Shown here: piece by piece, positions 20,541 to 31,489 of the stretch | Position numbering within the stretch: the first letter of the stretch is position 1 | Layout: every line of letters begins with the position of its first letter | Assembly (NCBI GenBank): GCA_033439265.1 | Contig: JAVTVX010000030.1 | Coordinates: 5,334,501 to 5,398,500 of the forward strand | Reading direction: 5' to 3' | Source of the DNA: Dillenia suffruticosa | Taxonomy: Eukaryota > Streptophyta > Magnoliopsida > Dilleniales > Dilleniaceae | DNA length: 64,000 nt | Program-made: the position numbers and the translations under genes | Notes under the pieces: model-generated | Told to the model about the DNA's origin: nothing | The model's database searches: none | The model's input: only the letters and a program-made list of their open reading frames with translations

Positions 20541-23500
20541 AAAAGGGCCATCCTCTATTAGAAAAGAAAGGGAACCTCAATGACAGGATGTAGAACTCAA
20601 GACAAACATTGTGTCTGAAGAAGTAAATTTCACTATGGCACCGGGAAATACCAAATAGGGCAAAGGTGTTCTTGAATAATTGTTTGTTGTAGTGGAATTT
20701 TGAGCTGGAGAAAAGATGGGAAAGATCAATATGTGAGTTACTAGAATTACATGTATTCCTTCATTCCATTATGCCTAGTTTAAGGCCATATTGTTAGCCA
20801 AATTATATTAGAATCACTACCCAAGTTTTCTGAAGTCTTCCTCTTTTTTGACATCAAAATGCAAGAGAAAAACAATGAAAAAATCAACTACCTCAATTGT
20901 CAACATTCCAAATATTCAGGTGCTTTTTGAAGGAAGATAACGGCCACAGGCCTAAATGATTTTCCTTCTATTTTTCCTGAACCATTGCCCACTTAAAGTC
21001 CTGGGATGACAACAAATCAACTACCGCATCTATTTGAATGTTTCATGATATTTCACATATTGTGTTCCAACACGCTTCGAATGTGGATCGTCTGTTCTGG
21101 CCAGGGAGTAGTGATTTGCATCTCTTTTTGCCGATAGAGAGAGAGAGAGAGATGGTTTGATGCTACCTATGGAGAGCGACCAGGGCATATTCCAGTTTGT
21201 ACCATACGATTGGACTCTCAATAATGCACAAATTTGTTTTGGGATACTTCCAACTGTGGTCCTCCCAAAATTAAAGGCAAGGGTGTCTCCCTCTGTGGAG
21301 ACCTTCGCTAACATGTTTGAAGCTATTAGAAACTAAAGACAAGAAACGTATATAGACTTTTCAATCATAGATAATTCTCTCCGTGACTAGTCAGGATCCT
21401 ACCCCTAATCACACCATTACCCAGTCTCAAGCTCTTTACCTTTGTTCATCAAAACTGGATCATGCAATTATTGTTTTCTTTTTCGCAATAAGACCAGGAG
21501 ATAAAATGTGCATCGGGTAAACAAATCGGTCATGCACCCTAGTTTATAAACCACATGCGCAAGCAAGGTGGGTAAAAGAATGTGTAAGTTCGTCTCAAAA
21601 GGTTTAATGTCCTGTCAGTAGAATTCAATGAAGAATGCTCGAAAAAATCATCTTATTATATGACTGACAACCTTGGAAGAATGAAGATTGACTTAAATGG
21701 CAACAGGGTTTCTCATCTTTATCTGGAAGTAATATTGGAAAAAGGTCTGGTCCCATGGGAAGCAAATGAGAAAGCTCAGTAATATGGAAGAACACAAAAT
21801 CCAACAACATCACCATTCACTACAAGCCTTAAACACAACCCTTTTATTTTCCAGATTGTTGTTTAGTTCACTCAACTTTAGGGGTTGGGCTAGGTAACTC
21901 TAAATTACCATTGATTCTATTTAAATTAGGCAATAAGCTCAAAGGCAGTGATAGAATTTTGTTTTTGTCAAAGTTTTGGTTTGTCCTTTCTGGTCTCTGC
22001 ATCATTAAGAGTTCCAATTCATTTGATTATGTTTGAGATAATACAGTCTAGTCTTATGTTTGAGTGCTTTTTGTACTAAAGTATCGTTTGAATCACAGAG
22101 GACTTTGCGCGCGCTCTCACTCTCTCTCTCTCTCCCCTCCCTATATTGGACCCCCATGTGGCAAAGCAATATGATTCGTATTTTGCAACCAATTTAATCT
22201 CTCAACTCCCGCACCTTTAATTTTCTGAAAAATAAGTAGGAAGCCTCAAAACCAAGAATCATATCATCAAACCAAAGAACGATTTGGAAGTCGCATCCAT
22301 GATAAAAAAATGGATGGACTATTGTGTCATTGGCGAGCTGCTAAGGGTAGACCTGACCGGCGGTGGACCACTGGTTTCGGTTCTACAATCCTCGATTTCG
22401 ATTTTGAAACTATCGATTCTCGATTTCTAATTTAGAAAAACCAAAATCAATTCTTAAAAAAGGGGTTCCCATTTTGATTACGGAACCGCCAACTTCGATT
22501 CCAATTCTAATTACAAAAGATTTTGATTCTGATTTTAGCACTAAAACAGTAAAAATAAAAAATAAAAAATAAAGAAAAATATCTATTTTTCTTTTTTTGT
22601 AAAGAAAAAAATGTGAAAAATATGACAGACTAATAACAAAATGAATTTAATTGGAAGTTTATTGCGCCTTTTTTCGTTGACAGAATTTAATTGATTGTGA
22701 ATATTTGAAACTCACTTTGTCACACCTCATGATGACTAATTACAACGTGCTTGTCCAGGTGGAATAAGAATTAATTTTTATTTCAACTTTTTTTTCATTT
22801 TATTAAATATTTTTATTTGATTAATTAGAGTTTTCAAAACTCTCGTGCGAGTAGTATGAGCACTATTATTTAATTCCTAATTTGTGTTTTAAGTTATTTT
22901 AGTAGTCAACTTCGTCGTTTACTCTTGTAGAGGGTTGTCTTAGAGTTTCTTCTTTTTTTTTTATTTTTTTTTTTTATTTGGTCATTATTTTAGTTTAGTT
23001 CTATGTAAGCATTTTTATTCCATTTATTAAGACACAGACTTGAGACTGTGATTATTAATATTTTTTTTATTTCTTTTAATTCTAGACTTGATCTATGCTA
23101 TATATATATATACATTTATTACAGAATTTTAAAATTTATACTCTAACAAATTTCGTCGCAATTTTCATTATGCTTGAAATAAAAGAGGTTTCTTCATGAA
23201 TTCAGAAATGAAATAGCAGAGGGTATTTTACTTATTACAAAATTGCAATTTTGGCTACCAACTCTTGAAGTTCACATCCATGGGGTGCCCTAACAGCATA
23301 CATATCATACAACTGGCCGTTTGCACGCTGCCGCGAACCCAGTCAAATTAATCTAATGGTATAAATCTCCTTCTCCATATTTTTATGTTATAACCTGTCA
23401 TTATGTAATAAGGCCAAACTCAAACCGCAATCATAAATTTTATTATTCATGTTTTTAACATATTTTATAACATAATAAATATAAAATAAAAACACATTAA

Positions 23501-23679
23501 TCATACAAAATAAAATACAAAACAAATATTACCATAATAAGCCAAGCCCACGATGTATAGACTCGACTCAAAATTAAAATGAATCTAAATAATGTGATCA
23601 AACTCAACCCGACCCTAAAACGAGCCAAATTCGACCCAAGCTTGAGCCAGCACAGCCCAATTGCCAATCCTACGTGTGG
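20541..23679. other. Long spacer without a recognised gene
   Basis: From 20580 to 21830 the base composition is closer to coding DNA than its surroundings, with short open frames on both strands (for example 21030-21314 minus and 21625-21816 minus), but none carries a motif I can name. At 22340-22560 there are repeated TTCGATT and CCGGCGG words like a decayed DNA transposon end. Around 23580-23660 words of the AACCCGACCC type may be another. (CT)n at about 22113-22135. Confidence 0.35.
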
Positions 23680-23812
23680 GTTTTTTTTTGTAAAATTAAT
23701 CGATATCTGAAATCATATTCTAATTAATTCAATTAAAAAATTATCAAAACCAATTTATGAGGAAAATCTTACGTTTGAGAATTGATTAAAAAATTTAATA
23801 CATTTATTAGTG
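23680..23812 (-). mobile_element. SINE fragment, family S1
   Basis: The plus strand begins with a T-run and GTAAAATTAATCGATATCTGA, the reverse of the family 3' end, and continues with ATTCTAATTAATTCAATT. It is shortened and AT-shifted. Confidence 0.35.
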
Positions 23813-24112
23813 TTAGTCCTACATGTGGTGATGAATGAATACCATACCTTTTTATTTTTTTTTTTGGTTTCATAAATATTTAAACTTCATATCATAAGAC
23901 TGAGGAGGGATTATTATCACTAAACTGTTTCTTTGAAAACATTCCACACATGTCTCTCTCTTTCTAAATGTGACTGTATGAAGCTAAATAGTTAAAATTC
24001 GAAATTTAATTAAACGTAACATTGTTGTATTGATTATTAAATAATAAATAATTAGACCTAAGGAGTAAGAATCCACCCTTCAGTAGTTTTAAGGGTCTAA
24101 TGGAGCCGGTTT

Positions 24113-24304
24113 TACCAACACTTGTTGTTGTAGGTGGGAAGGGCACCTTCATTTTTTAACCAGATCGGGAATTTGACTGCCACTGGATACGAAGAAAACA
24201 ATGTTGGGAGACCTCCCCCTTAAATGAATCTTGACAATCATATTGATTTCAAATTAGTCGAGATAAAATTCTGGATACTGAAAGGTTTAGATACCAAAAA
24301 ACAA
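24113..24304 (+). mobile_element. SINE copy, family S1, with 14-bp target-site duplication
   Basis: One of the best copies. The perfect direct repeat AATGGAGCCGGTTT lies at 24099-24112 and 24305-24318. The tRNA-like head has GGTGGGAAGGGCACC, box B GGGAATTTGACTG is decayed, the middle AACAATGTTGGGAGACCTCC follows, and the copy ends GATACCAAAAAAC. Transcription would be by RNA polymerase III, with mobilisation by a LINE RT. Confidence 0.85.
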
Positions 24305-24828
24305 AATGGAGCCGGTTTCCATAGCCCCAAATTTTCATGGGAATTTTCTTCACATTGGATCAATTTGTCAAATTTCCAATATAATAAGCTCAAATCAACC
24401 TGGGAAAAAGAAAAAGAATAGGGCAATAAGTGTAGCCAGCTAGGCGAGCTTAAGTATGGAATATATATATATATTTTCAGACTCAATCCAAATCCTCACT
24501 CCTCGTGGGACATCCAAATCTTTAAATAATATTGTATATAATTTGGCAACCAACATATTCAGTATAGAATTTACGCCTCTCTCTCTCCTCTCTTATTAAT
24601 TTAGAGAATTTTGTGTCAAGATCCTTACCTTTGTGACGCCTAGAGACCAAAGAGGCAAGATAGAAAAGCTCGGAGGATTTGACCAAACAGTAAATCTCAC
24701 CTGTAAAAACTTTAGAGACTTAATATTGTGTTTATATTATACAAATAAAATTTTATTTTAACAGTTGAATTGAATTTATATTTATTAAATAATATAAACA
24801 TTATATATATTATCTTGAAAGAGAACAT

Positions 24829-24879
<51 letters not shown>

Positions 24880-25120
24880 GATATCAAAAAATATGGCTGC
24901 AGCCGCTGTCGAATCGGCTGCCATAATCTTTTGGGATTATTGAGCTGTCAACAAGTCAACATAGCAATACTTGGCTCATAAACCTCCACATCCTAAATAA
25001 ATAAAATAAAATTATTGGATTTGAAAAATTTATCTATCTCACAAAACCATTAAAATAGACCTAAACGATGAGACGTTGTGTGAACCACATAGGGCATGCC
25101 TTTATTTATTTATTTATTTG
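24305..25120. other. Spacer with a TA microsatellite
   Basis: No gene seen. Open frames on the minus strand near 24712-24924 are Tyr/Ile repeats read from the TA tract. Confidence 0.4.
24832..24877. repeat. (AT)n microsatellite
   Basis: About 23 uninterrupted dinucleotide units. Confidence 0.95.
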
Positions 25121-25260
25121 ACATCGATCTATCAATATTTGAATTATTAAATTAAATTAATTTAAATATTATAAAACTCAATTTAAAGATCGATTCTTTT
25201 AATATTATTTTTTTATTTTTAAAATTAAAAATAAAAATTTTAATTTAAAAAATTTCATAT
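25121..25260 (-). mobile_element. SINE fragment, family S1, decayed
   Basis: The plus-strand order GACATCGATC, GAATTATTAAATTAAATT, AATATTATAAAACTCAATTTAA, TTCTTTTAATATTATTTTTTTAT repeats the pattern of the copies at 49850 and 52505. It is very AT-shifted. Confidence 0.35.
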
Positions 25261-25409
25261 CATGCCATCAGATACACAGATCGCATATAACAAAAAAGAG
25301 GTAGATGTAAACGTGATATAAGCTTTGCATGTCCAGATCCCCATGTTCATGGCCATGTAAAAAAATTTCTAATTAATTAATGAAAATATGAAAATCTAAT
25401 TACTTATAC

Positions 25410-25933
25410 TAGGGTTGTTATGACACTCGGTAGTGTTACGGGTATCCGTGACACTCGGTAGTGTTACGTGTACCCGTGACACTACCGAGCTCATGCTCGG
25501 TTAACTCAAGCTCGGGTCGAGCTCGAGTCCAATATTTGTGTCTCAAGCTCGATCTCGAGCCCAAATAGTGTCGAGTCCGAAGGCTCATCAGGCTACCCAA
25601 CATTTATAAAATTACGTAAATGTCCTACTTGTTATTCTTGACTTGTAAAACTTTGAAGGATGGAAATGTAATTTTGCTTTCATTTCTCCTTTCTCCTTCA
25701 TCCGTTCGTTTCTCATTCTTCTCGATCTCTCGAACCGAAATGCTCTCTCCTCTCGCGGTGACCTAACATTGTAGAGTAATGCCGCGTAGTTATCGCCTCT
25801 CGCGGCCATCTCGACCTTCTGATGCTCTCACCACGGCAGCGATCGAAGGACGATTCAACCGCAGCCCAAGCGACCAAAGTCTCCTTCACCTTCTGATCCT
25901 CTCACCATGGCGATCGAAAGTGGTCTGATCTCC

Positions 25934-25982
<49 letters not shown>

Positions 25983-26318
25983 TTTGCCTTCCGTCTTCCG
26001 CCCTCCACCTTCCGCCTTTCGCCATTCGGTTCTGCTCTCCCCATCAAGCTCTCGGGTGTCGTGACTCATGATCCCAGTTTTGGGTTTCGGTTTGGGCTCG
26101 GGTTTGGATACAATTTTGGGCTCGGGCTTGGGCCCAATCTTGCTCGAGACCCGCGACACTTGAGCTCGAGCTCCTCGATGACACTTCGAGTCGAGCTCAA
26201 GCTCTAGAATCACAGGCTCGACAAGCCCGAGCCCGAGCTGGAGCCCACCTCCCGTAGACTTGAGCCAAGCTCGGGTATTGTGATACCCGGGTTCGACCCG
26301 GGTGTCATAACAGGCCTA
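25410..26318. mobile_element. Non-autonomous hAT-type DNA transposon
   Basis: A complete element of 909 bp. The terminal inverted repeats are TAGGGTTGTTATGACACTCGG at the left and, at the right read inward, TAGGCCTGTTATGACACCCGG (three mismatches in 21). It is flanked by a perfect 8-bp direct repeat ACTTATAC at 25402-25409 and 26319-26326, the length typical of hAT insertions. Subterminal regions are dense in GAGCTCGAG, CTCGGG and CCCGAG words in both orientations. There is no transposase frame; the middle (25660-26040) is CT-rich and of different composition, including a (CT)n tract, and could be captured host sequence. It must have been moved by a transposase supplied in trans. Confidence 0.85.
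25936..25978. repeat. (CT)n microsatellite
   Basis: About 21 CT units inside the hAT element. Confidence 0.95.
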
Positions 26319-27045
26319 ACTTATACTCATAGTTAAAATGATATTTTTGAATTCAAATATTAGGAGAGAGATTATTCATGAAGATAGATTAAATTCAATA
26401 ATCTCCTCTAACAACAGCTAAAGTACACAAACTAAAACTTTCTTGGTATAATTATGTATGATTTTCTCGAATATTTCATGAAAATGGAAAAGGGTTCCAA
26501 TTATGTCCAAAATGTGCCAATCTCAGCCACCCTCCATTCCACCAAAGCATGCCACCTGATGGTTCACAAACCCATGTCAATGCCAATTTAAACAAAAGAA
26601 ATGTAAGTACCCTTGCTCTTTTTATTCCTTTTTCCTTTTTTTTTTATATATGTGATTTATTTGTTAACTCAAAAAAATTCAAAAAAAAATTACAATTTAA
26701 AAAAAATTAAATTAAAAGAGAGATTTTTATCACTAAAATCATGAAGAAAAAGAGTTGAATTAAAGAGATAAATTGAATTTGAGTTAAAAAGATAAATTTA
26801 AAACCCTTTCAAATCATCATAATCCATAAAATATCTCTTAAATTTGAGTTATAGAGGGTTATTAAAGTTTTATTTTCACATTTCAATTGGTGTTAAATTG
26901 AGGGAGAAGAGAGGGAGATTGGTAGTCAAGAGAAAGAGACTTGAGAATCTTGAAGCTATTCATGAAAGATTCTTGTTCCTAAAATATTTTTAAAAAGATT
27001 TAAACTTGAGAGCACAAAACCCAATTGGAGAAGTCGTTGCAAATG
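26319..27045. other. Spacer, no gene seen
   Basis: It begins with the right 8-bp target copy of the hAT element (26319-26326). The rest is AT-rich with no recognised motif; the last 17 bp (27029-27045) are the left target copy of the next insertion. Confidence 0.4.
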
Positions 27046-27130
27046 TCCTAAGGGGATAGTCTGATGGTCACAATCCCCCTCTCCAACCCTGAAATCCAGA
27101 GTTCGAATCTTTGTGTAACTAAAAACAAAA
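27046..27130 (+). mobile_element. Short tRNA-like retroposed unit (SINE, family S3)
   Basis: An 85-bp insertion bordered by 17-bp direct repeats (27029-27045 and 27131-27147, three mismatches). It has an A-box-like GATAGTCTGATGGTC, a perfect B-box core GAGTTCGAATC and an A-rich tail. It has almost no body beyond the tRNA-like part, so it could be a retroposed tRNA-like RNA rather than a classical SINE. Confidence 0.6.
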
Positions 27131-27903
27131 AGAAGCCGTCGCAAATTAGAGGAAATATTTATCGGAATTCGGAAAATTCAACCTCTTATAGTTTTTGGAC
27201 AGTTTCAAAATATCATTTTTGGGTTTCGATTTCTCTCTTTATAGTGAATATTTTTTTGAGATTTTTAAACCATTGTAAAGTTGATACTTCATAGATTAAT
27301 TAACCTTAGCAAGCTAGACTTGAAATCCCTCAAAATTATGGAGACAAATGCACTCGAAAACCCCCATTACAAACCAAAACAATCCAGATTTTTAATTCTG
27401 TTTCGAGAGGCCAATTTTGAACATTCATAGCTTTCTCATTCAAACTCCTTTTCATATGATTCTTAGACCATTTTAAAGATCATATTTCATAGAATAATTC
27501 ATTTTTAGAACATAAACTCAGAATTCCATCAGATCTAAATCAAAAATCATATCGAATATATCCTATTAACCATGTGAAAACCCAAAAACAAACTAGGAGC
27601 ACAAATTCAACTTGATTTTTCGATAACCTAGAGTTATCATCGGTGATTCCAATCGACCCTAGAATGATATCCATACTTCCTACTTTCAGCCCCATATATT
27701 GGTTACCTGTTTTTGATACCAGACTACTATGAAAAATAACGGTCAAACTAGCAAAAAAAATCATCACGGAAACCTTAAATTCCACATTAGATTGGAGTTT
27801 CCACCTTAGTATGTATATATTCCAACTTCTCTAACCGAACGCCACAACCTTAGTAACACATGGATCAGTTGAGTTTTTGACCCGAGACCTAATGCTACGT
27901 GTA
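27131..27903. other. Spacer with an imperfect 197-bp direct repeat
   Basis: The block around 27190-27360 and the block around 27385-27560 share matching words at a constant offset of 197 bp, for example ACCATTGTAAAGTTGATACTTCATAG and ACCATTTTAAAGATCATATTTCATAG in short pieces. This is perhaps untranslated sequence of a decayed retrotransposon. No gene seen. Confidence 0.35.
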
Positions 27904-28323
27904 TGTAATGATCATGAGATGTAAGGTCGGGGAAATAGAAGGATAATGTAAGAAAAGTGGTTATAGAATCAGTTAGGATCAGTTGGGGTCTCTAACTGAA
28001 TTACTAGACTACGGTTGGGCGTTAGAATAAGGAATGAGGTATAAATATACCAACATGTACCTGTTACAGGACAAGGATCTGGTGGTTTCAATTTTCCCTT
28101 CTTCCTCTGCTTCTTCTTCTCGTTCTCTTCTCTGTCTCTCTCTCTCTCTCCTCCCTAACCTTGCTCTCTTCTTCTTCTGTTTCCCTCCTTCACTCTTCCT
28201 CAGTCACTGCATTCACTCCCTACAGCAAGCTCTTTGCTAACATTCTTACTTCTTTACCAAGTTCACAGCACCATATCACCACAACTTGCAATCTTGGCGC
28301 CAGAAGAAGTTCCATTCATAACA
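27904..28323 (+). repeat. 5' LTR of the Reina-like element
   Basis: It starts TGTAATGATCATGAG and ends TTCATAACA, directly before the primer-binding site. It carries a TATA box TATAAATA at 28040-28047 and a CT-rich leader after it. The start is repeated at 32953. Confidence 0.8.
28040..28047 (+). promoter_or_regulatory. TATA box of the Reina-like LTR
   Basis: TATAAATA inside the LTR, followed about 100 bp later by the CT-rich part of the putative R/U5. Position and sequence fit an RNA polymerase II core promoter for the element. Confidence 0.5.
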
Positions 28324-28325
28324 AT

Positions 28326-28337
28326 TGGTATCAGAGC
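28326..28337 (+). other. Primer-binding site, initiator tRNA-Met
   Basis: TGGTATCAGAGC, the full 12-base complement of the plant initiator tRNA-Met 3' end, two bases after the LTR. Confidence 0.85.
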
Positions 28338-28363
28338 AGTAGATTCTCCGCAACAAAGCATTC

Positions 28364-29500
28364 AATGGTAGACAGCACACGATACAAAACTATGGAAGAT
28401 CAAATCAGGAAATAAGAACAGAAAATGCAAGAGCTGTCGAATGGAATGCAAGAACATAAACTGCAGTCTGACAAGAAGCTTGACAATATTGAAAGAAAAA
28501 TAAAAGGTATGTATCAAAGATTGGATGAGTAGAATCAAAGGAAAGAGGCCTTTATGACCAATATAGAAGCTAAAATTGGTTCAAATTACAAAAGATGGAA
28601 TCAAGATAAAATGGAAGAAATAGAAGTTGATCGAAATTCTAAAACTCCTATACGACCACACCAACTAAAGGTAGGATCAGAGTAGAATCTGTTTCGCAAG
28701 CAATCAGAAAAGAACCAGTGAACAAAGTATATTGTGCTAATCCACCAAAGCTTGAACTTCCTATATTTATAGGAGAGAATCCTAGAGTATGGTTGAGGAA
28801 ATGTTAGAAATTTTTCAATGTCTATCAAATTCCTGAGACATGGATTGATACTATAGAAAGGTACCTTGAAGGAAAAGCTAAGATTTGGTTTCAAGGTCTT
28901 AAGCTAGTCAGACAGGAAATTAGTTGGATAGACTTTTCAACACAACTTTGTTTTCGATTTGAGGAAAAATGAGGTCAAGATGAAATTGAAGAATTTAATA
29001 AATTGCAGCAGACTGGGTGTTTGTCTGATTATCAAGAGAGGTTTGAAGAATTGTGGTCCTTAATGTTGCAGAAGAATCCTAGACTGACTGAGCAATATTT
29101 CATATCCAGTTTTATTAGTGGACTGAGAAAGGACATTAAGCCTATGTTACGAATCATGAAACCTCAACTCTTTTACAGGCTTTTGAAATTGCCAACTTAT
29201 AGGAGCAATCATTAGAGATGGCCAAAAAGAACATGGCAGGGATCATTAAACCAAGAGTTTTAGGAGAGGTGCAACAAGGAAACAGAGGCTAAGGAGCATA
29301 CAATTCCTCTCAGTTCAATTCCAACTTCAATAAGATTGAAAAGAGGACTCCACTCAGGGAAACTCCTAGTCTAAGATGTCTATGCAAGAAGTACAACTTA
29401 GAAGACAACACAATTTGTGTTTTAAGTATGGAGAAAAGTTCACTCCAGGCCACAGGTGCAAGTTCAAACATCTCAATGTTATTTTAACTACAGAAGAAGA
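28364..29500 (+). pseudogene. Gag remnant (Reina-like element)
   Basis: It starts at the ATG in CAATGGTAGACAGC near 28364 and meets a stop after 17 codons. After shifts, KLELPIFIGENPRVWLRK (about 28750-28805) and YLEGKAKIWFQGLK (about 28862-28903) are the retrotransposon gag domain; the frame 29003-29215 continues it with YQERFEELWSLM and SGLRKDIKPML. The nucleic-acid-binding knuckle near 29410-29460 reads C-F-K-Y instead of C-x-x-C, so the second zinc ligand is tyrosine and the knuckle is probably dead. Gag would have formed the virus-like particle in the cytoplasm. Confidence 0.75.
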
Positions 29501-29629
29501 GGAAGAGAATGAGGTTAAGCACATTGTGTTAGAGGAAGAAAGTCTGCTACAGAATGAATTTGAGGAGAGAGTTCATGTTTCCCTTTGTGCACTGTCAAAT
29601 TCCATTCCCAGGCAAACTATTGTTTTGTA

Positions 29630-30044
29630 AGGAATCCTCAGTGGGATTATCCTAAACATACTGGTAGACACAGGTAGTTCTAATAGCTTCCTGCACAAAC
29701 TAGTCGCTGACCAACAAGGATTGAAGGTTGAGTCTACTGATACACTGCAGGCAGAAATTGCAGATGGTAGTAAGATTATAAGTTCTACAAAAGTCAGCAA
29801 TGTGAGATGGGGTATTAAGCAGTACACTTTCACGTTTGATTTGAGAGTCATTCCACTAGGGAGATGGGACATGATACTTGGTGTTGATTGGATGTACAAC
29901 TACAGTCCAATCACATTTGATTTTAAGAGACTACAGGTCAAATTGTTCAATGATGGAATTGAAGTGATCTTGGAAGGAAGAGTAAATCAACCCTTACTTA
30001 AATTGATAAGAGGTAAGGATAGAAGAACATTCAGGGAGCAATAG
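29630..30044 (+). pseudogene. Aspartic protease region (Reina-like element)
   Basis: ILVDTGSSNSFLHK at about 29659-29700 is an intact D-T-G-S active site. The 107-codon open frame 29721-30044 continues with ADGSKI, FTFDLRVIPLGRWDMILG and DWMYNYSPITFDF, the usual C-terminal half of a Ty3/gypsy protease. A stop at about 29628 separates it from gag and another at 30042 from RT. This is among the least damaged parts of the element. Confidence 0.75.
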
Positions 30045-30159
30045 TTGCAGAGCTGTATGACTTTGGATATTCAAAATGAACAATCAGGGAGTCACATTCC
30101 AGAAGTTATTTCTACAATATTAAGTGAATATGGAGAAGTCTTTGATACTCCTAATTCTC

Positions 30160-31150
30160 TTCCCCACAAAAGGTAGTATGACCATTCCATCCCTCTCAAA
30201 TTAAACTCTCAACCATTCAAATTGAAGTCTTACCGATACCCTCATTCATAGAAGTCAGAAATTGAAAACCAAGTGTAGGAAATGCTCAAAAAAGGCATTG
30301 TCAAACCCAGTACTAGTCCATTTGCCTCCCCAATCCTGTTGGTCAGAAAGAAAGATGATACATGGCATTTTTACATGGATTATAGGCAGCTGAATCAGTT
30401 GACTATTAAGGACATGTATCCTATACCTAATATTAATGAATTATTGGATGAGCTTTTTGGATCAAAAGTCTTTTCTAAGATTGATTTAAGGGCTGGTTAC
30501 CACCAAATCAGAGTCAAATCTTCTGATGTAGAGAAAACAACATTTTAAACTCACCATGGCCATTTTGAGTTCCTAGTATGCCTTTGAACTCACTAATGCG
30601 CCTGTAACTTTTCAAGCACTGATGAATGATATTTTTCAACCTTATTTGAGGAAGTTTGTTTTGGTGTTTTTTGATAACATTCTCATCTATTGTTCAGACA
30701 TATGTAACCATGCTCGAGACCTTAAAATTGTCTTAAGCACACTTAAGAGGCATCAGCTTTTTGCCAAACGTTTGAAATGTACTTTTGCTCAGAAACAAGT
30801 GGAGTATCTAGAACATATAGTCACTATAGAAGGTGTAAAAATGGACCTATAGAAGGTGGAAAGCATATCTTCTTGGACAACCCCAGTGTCTGTCAAATCC
30901 CTGAGAGGATTTCTAGGATTGACTGGGTATTACAGGAGGTTTGTAAGGAATTATGGATCTATAGCAAGACCTTTAAATGATCTCTTGAAGGATGACAGTT
31001 TTCGATGGATAAAGAGTACTGAAAATGCCTTCAAACAACTCAAATTGGCAATGGTCACAACTTCAGTTATAAGGTTACCAGACTTTAGTAAACCTTTCAT
31101 TGTGGAGACTGATGCTTTCTCTAATGGCCTAGGAGCTGTATTAACGCACA
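30160..31150 (+). pseudogene. Reverse transcriptase (Reina-like element)
   Basis: The open pieces 30282-30548, 30622-30852 and 30856-31158 together span the domain. [24 protein letters not shown] (in parts), [42 protein letters not shown], the catalytic box at about 30670-30695, and the thumb RGFLGLTGYYRRFV are all readable. The box expected as F-x-D-D-I-L reads F-F-D-N-I-L: the second aspartate is asparagine, so polymerase activity would be lost even without the stops at about 30546 and 30850. Confidence 0.8.
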
Positions 31151-31430
31151 ACCTATAGCATACTTAAGCAAGACATTAGGGCCGAGAAGTAAAGGGCTAT
31201 CCATTTATGAGAAGGAGTTGCTTGCAGTAGTGATGGTTATCACGAAATGGAGGCATTATCTCTTGGGATATCATTTCATTATTAAGACTGATCATCAAAG
31301 TTTTAAATACTTGTTGGAACATAAGTTAACTACTCCTCTGCAGTATAAATGGATGGCAAAGCTATTGGGTTTGGACTATGAAATTCAGTATAAGAAAGGT
31401 GTCGAGAACAAAGTTGTTGATGCATGATCA
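31020..31430 (+). pseudogene. RNase H (Reina-like element)
   Basis: FIVETDAFSNGLGAVL near 31097-31142 holds the first catalytic D; after a stop and shift comes SIYEKELLAVVMVITKWRHYL (E) at about 31198-31260 and IIKTDHQSFKYLL (D) near 31280-31315, then WMAKLLGLDYEIQYKKG. All three acidic positions look present, but the stop at 31156 and the shift after it separate the first from the others. The frame ends at a stop where other elements read DALSR. Confidence 0.75.
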
Positions 31431-31489
31431 AGAAGGGAATCTCAGGATGAAAAGCCTTCTGATCACTGCTTATTAGATGTATCATCAGT

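Noticed and set aside
22340..22560. hAT-like DNA transposon end
   Set aside because: TAAGGGTAGACCTGACCGG resembles such ends, but no inverted partner or 8-bp duplication was found; not listed as an element.
24712..24924. Minus-strand frame with Tyr-Ile repeats
   Set aside because: Produced by the (AT)n microsatellite at 24832-24877.
25902..26213. Minus-strand 103-codon frame with Arg-Glu repeats and Lys-Pro-Glu-Pro words
   Set aside because: It covers the (CT)n tract and GAGCTC-type subterminal repeats of the hAT element; the peptide repeats mirror DNA repeats.
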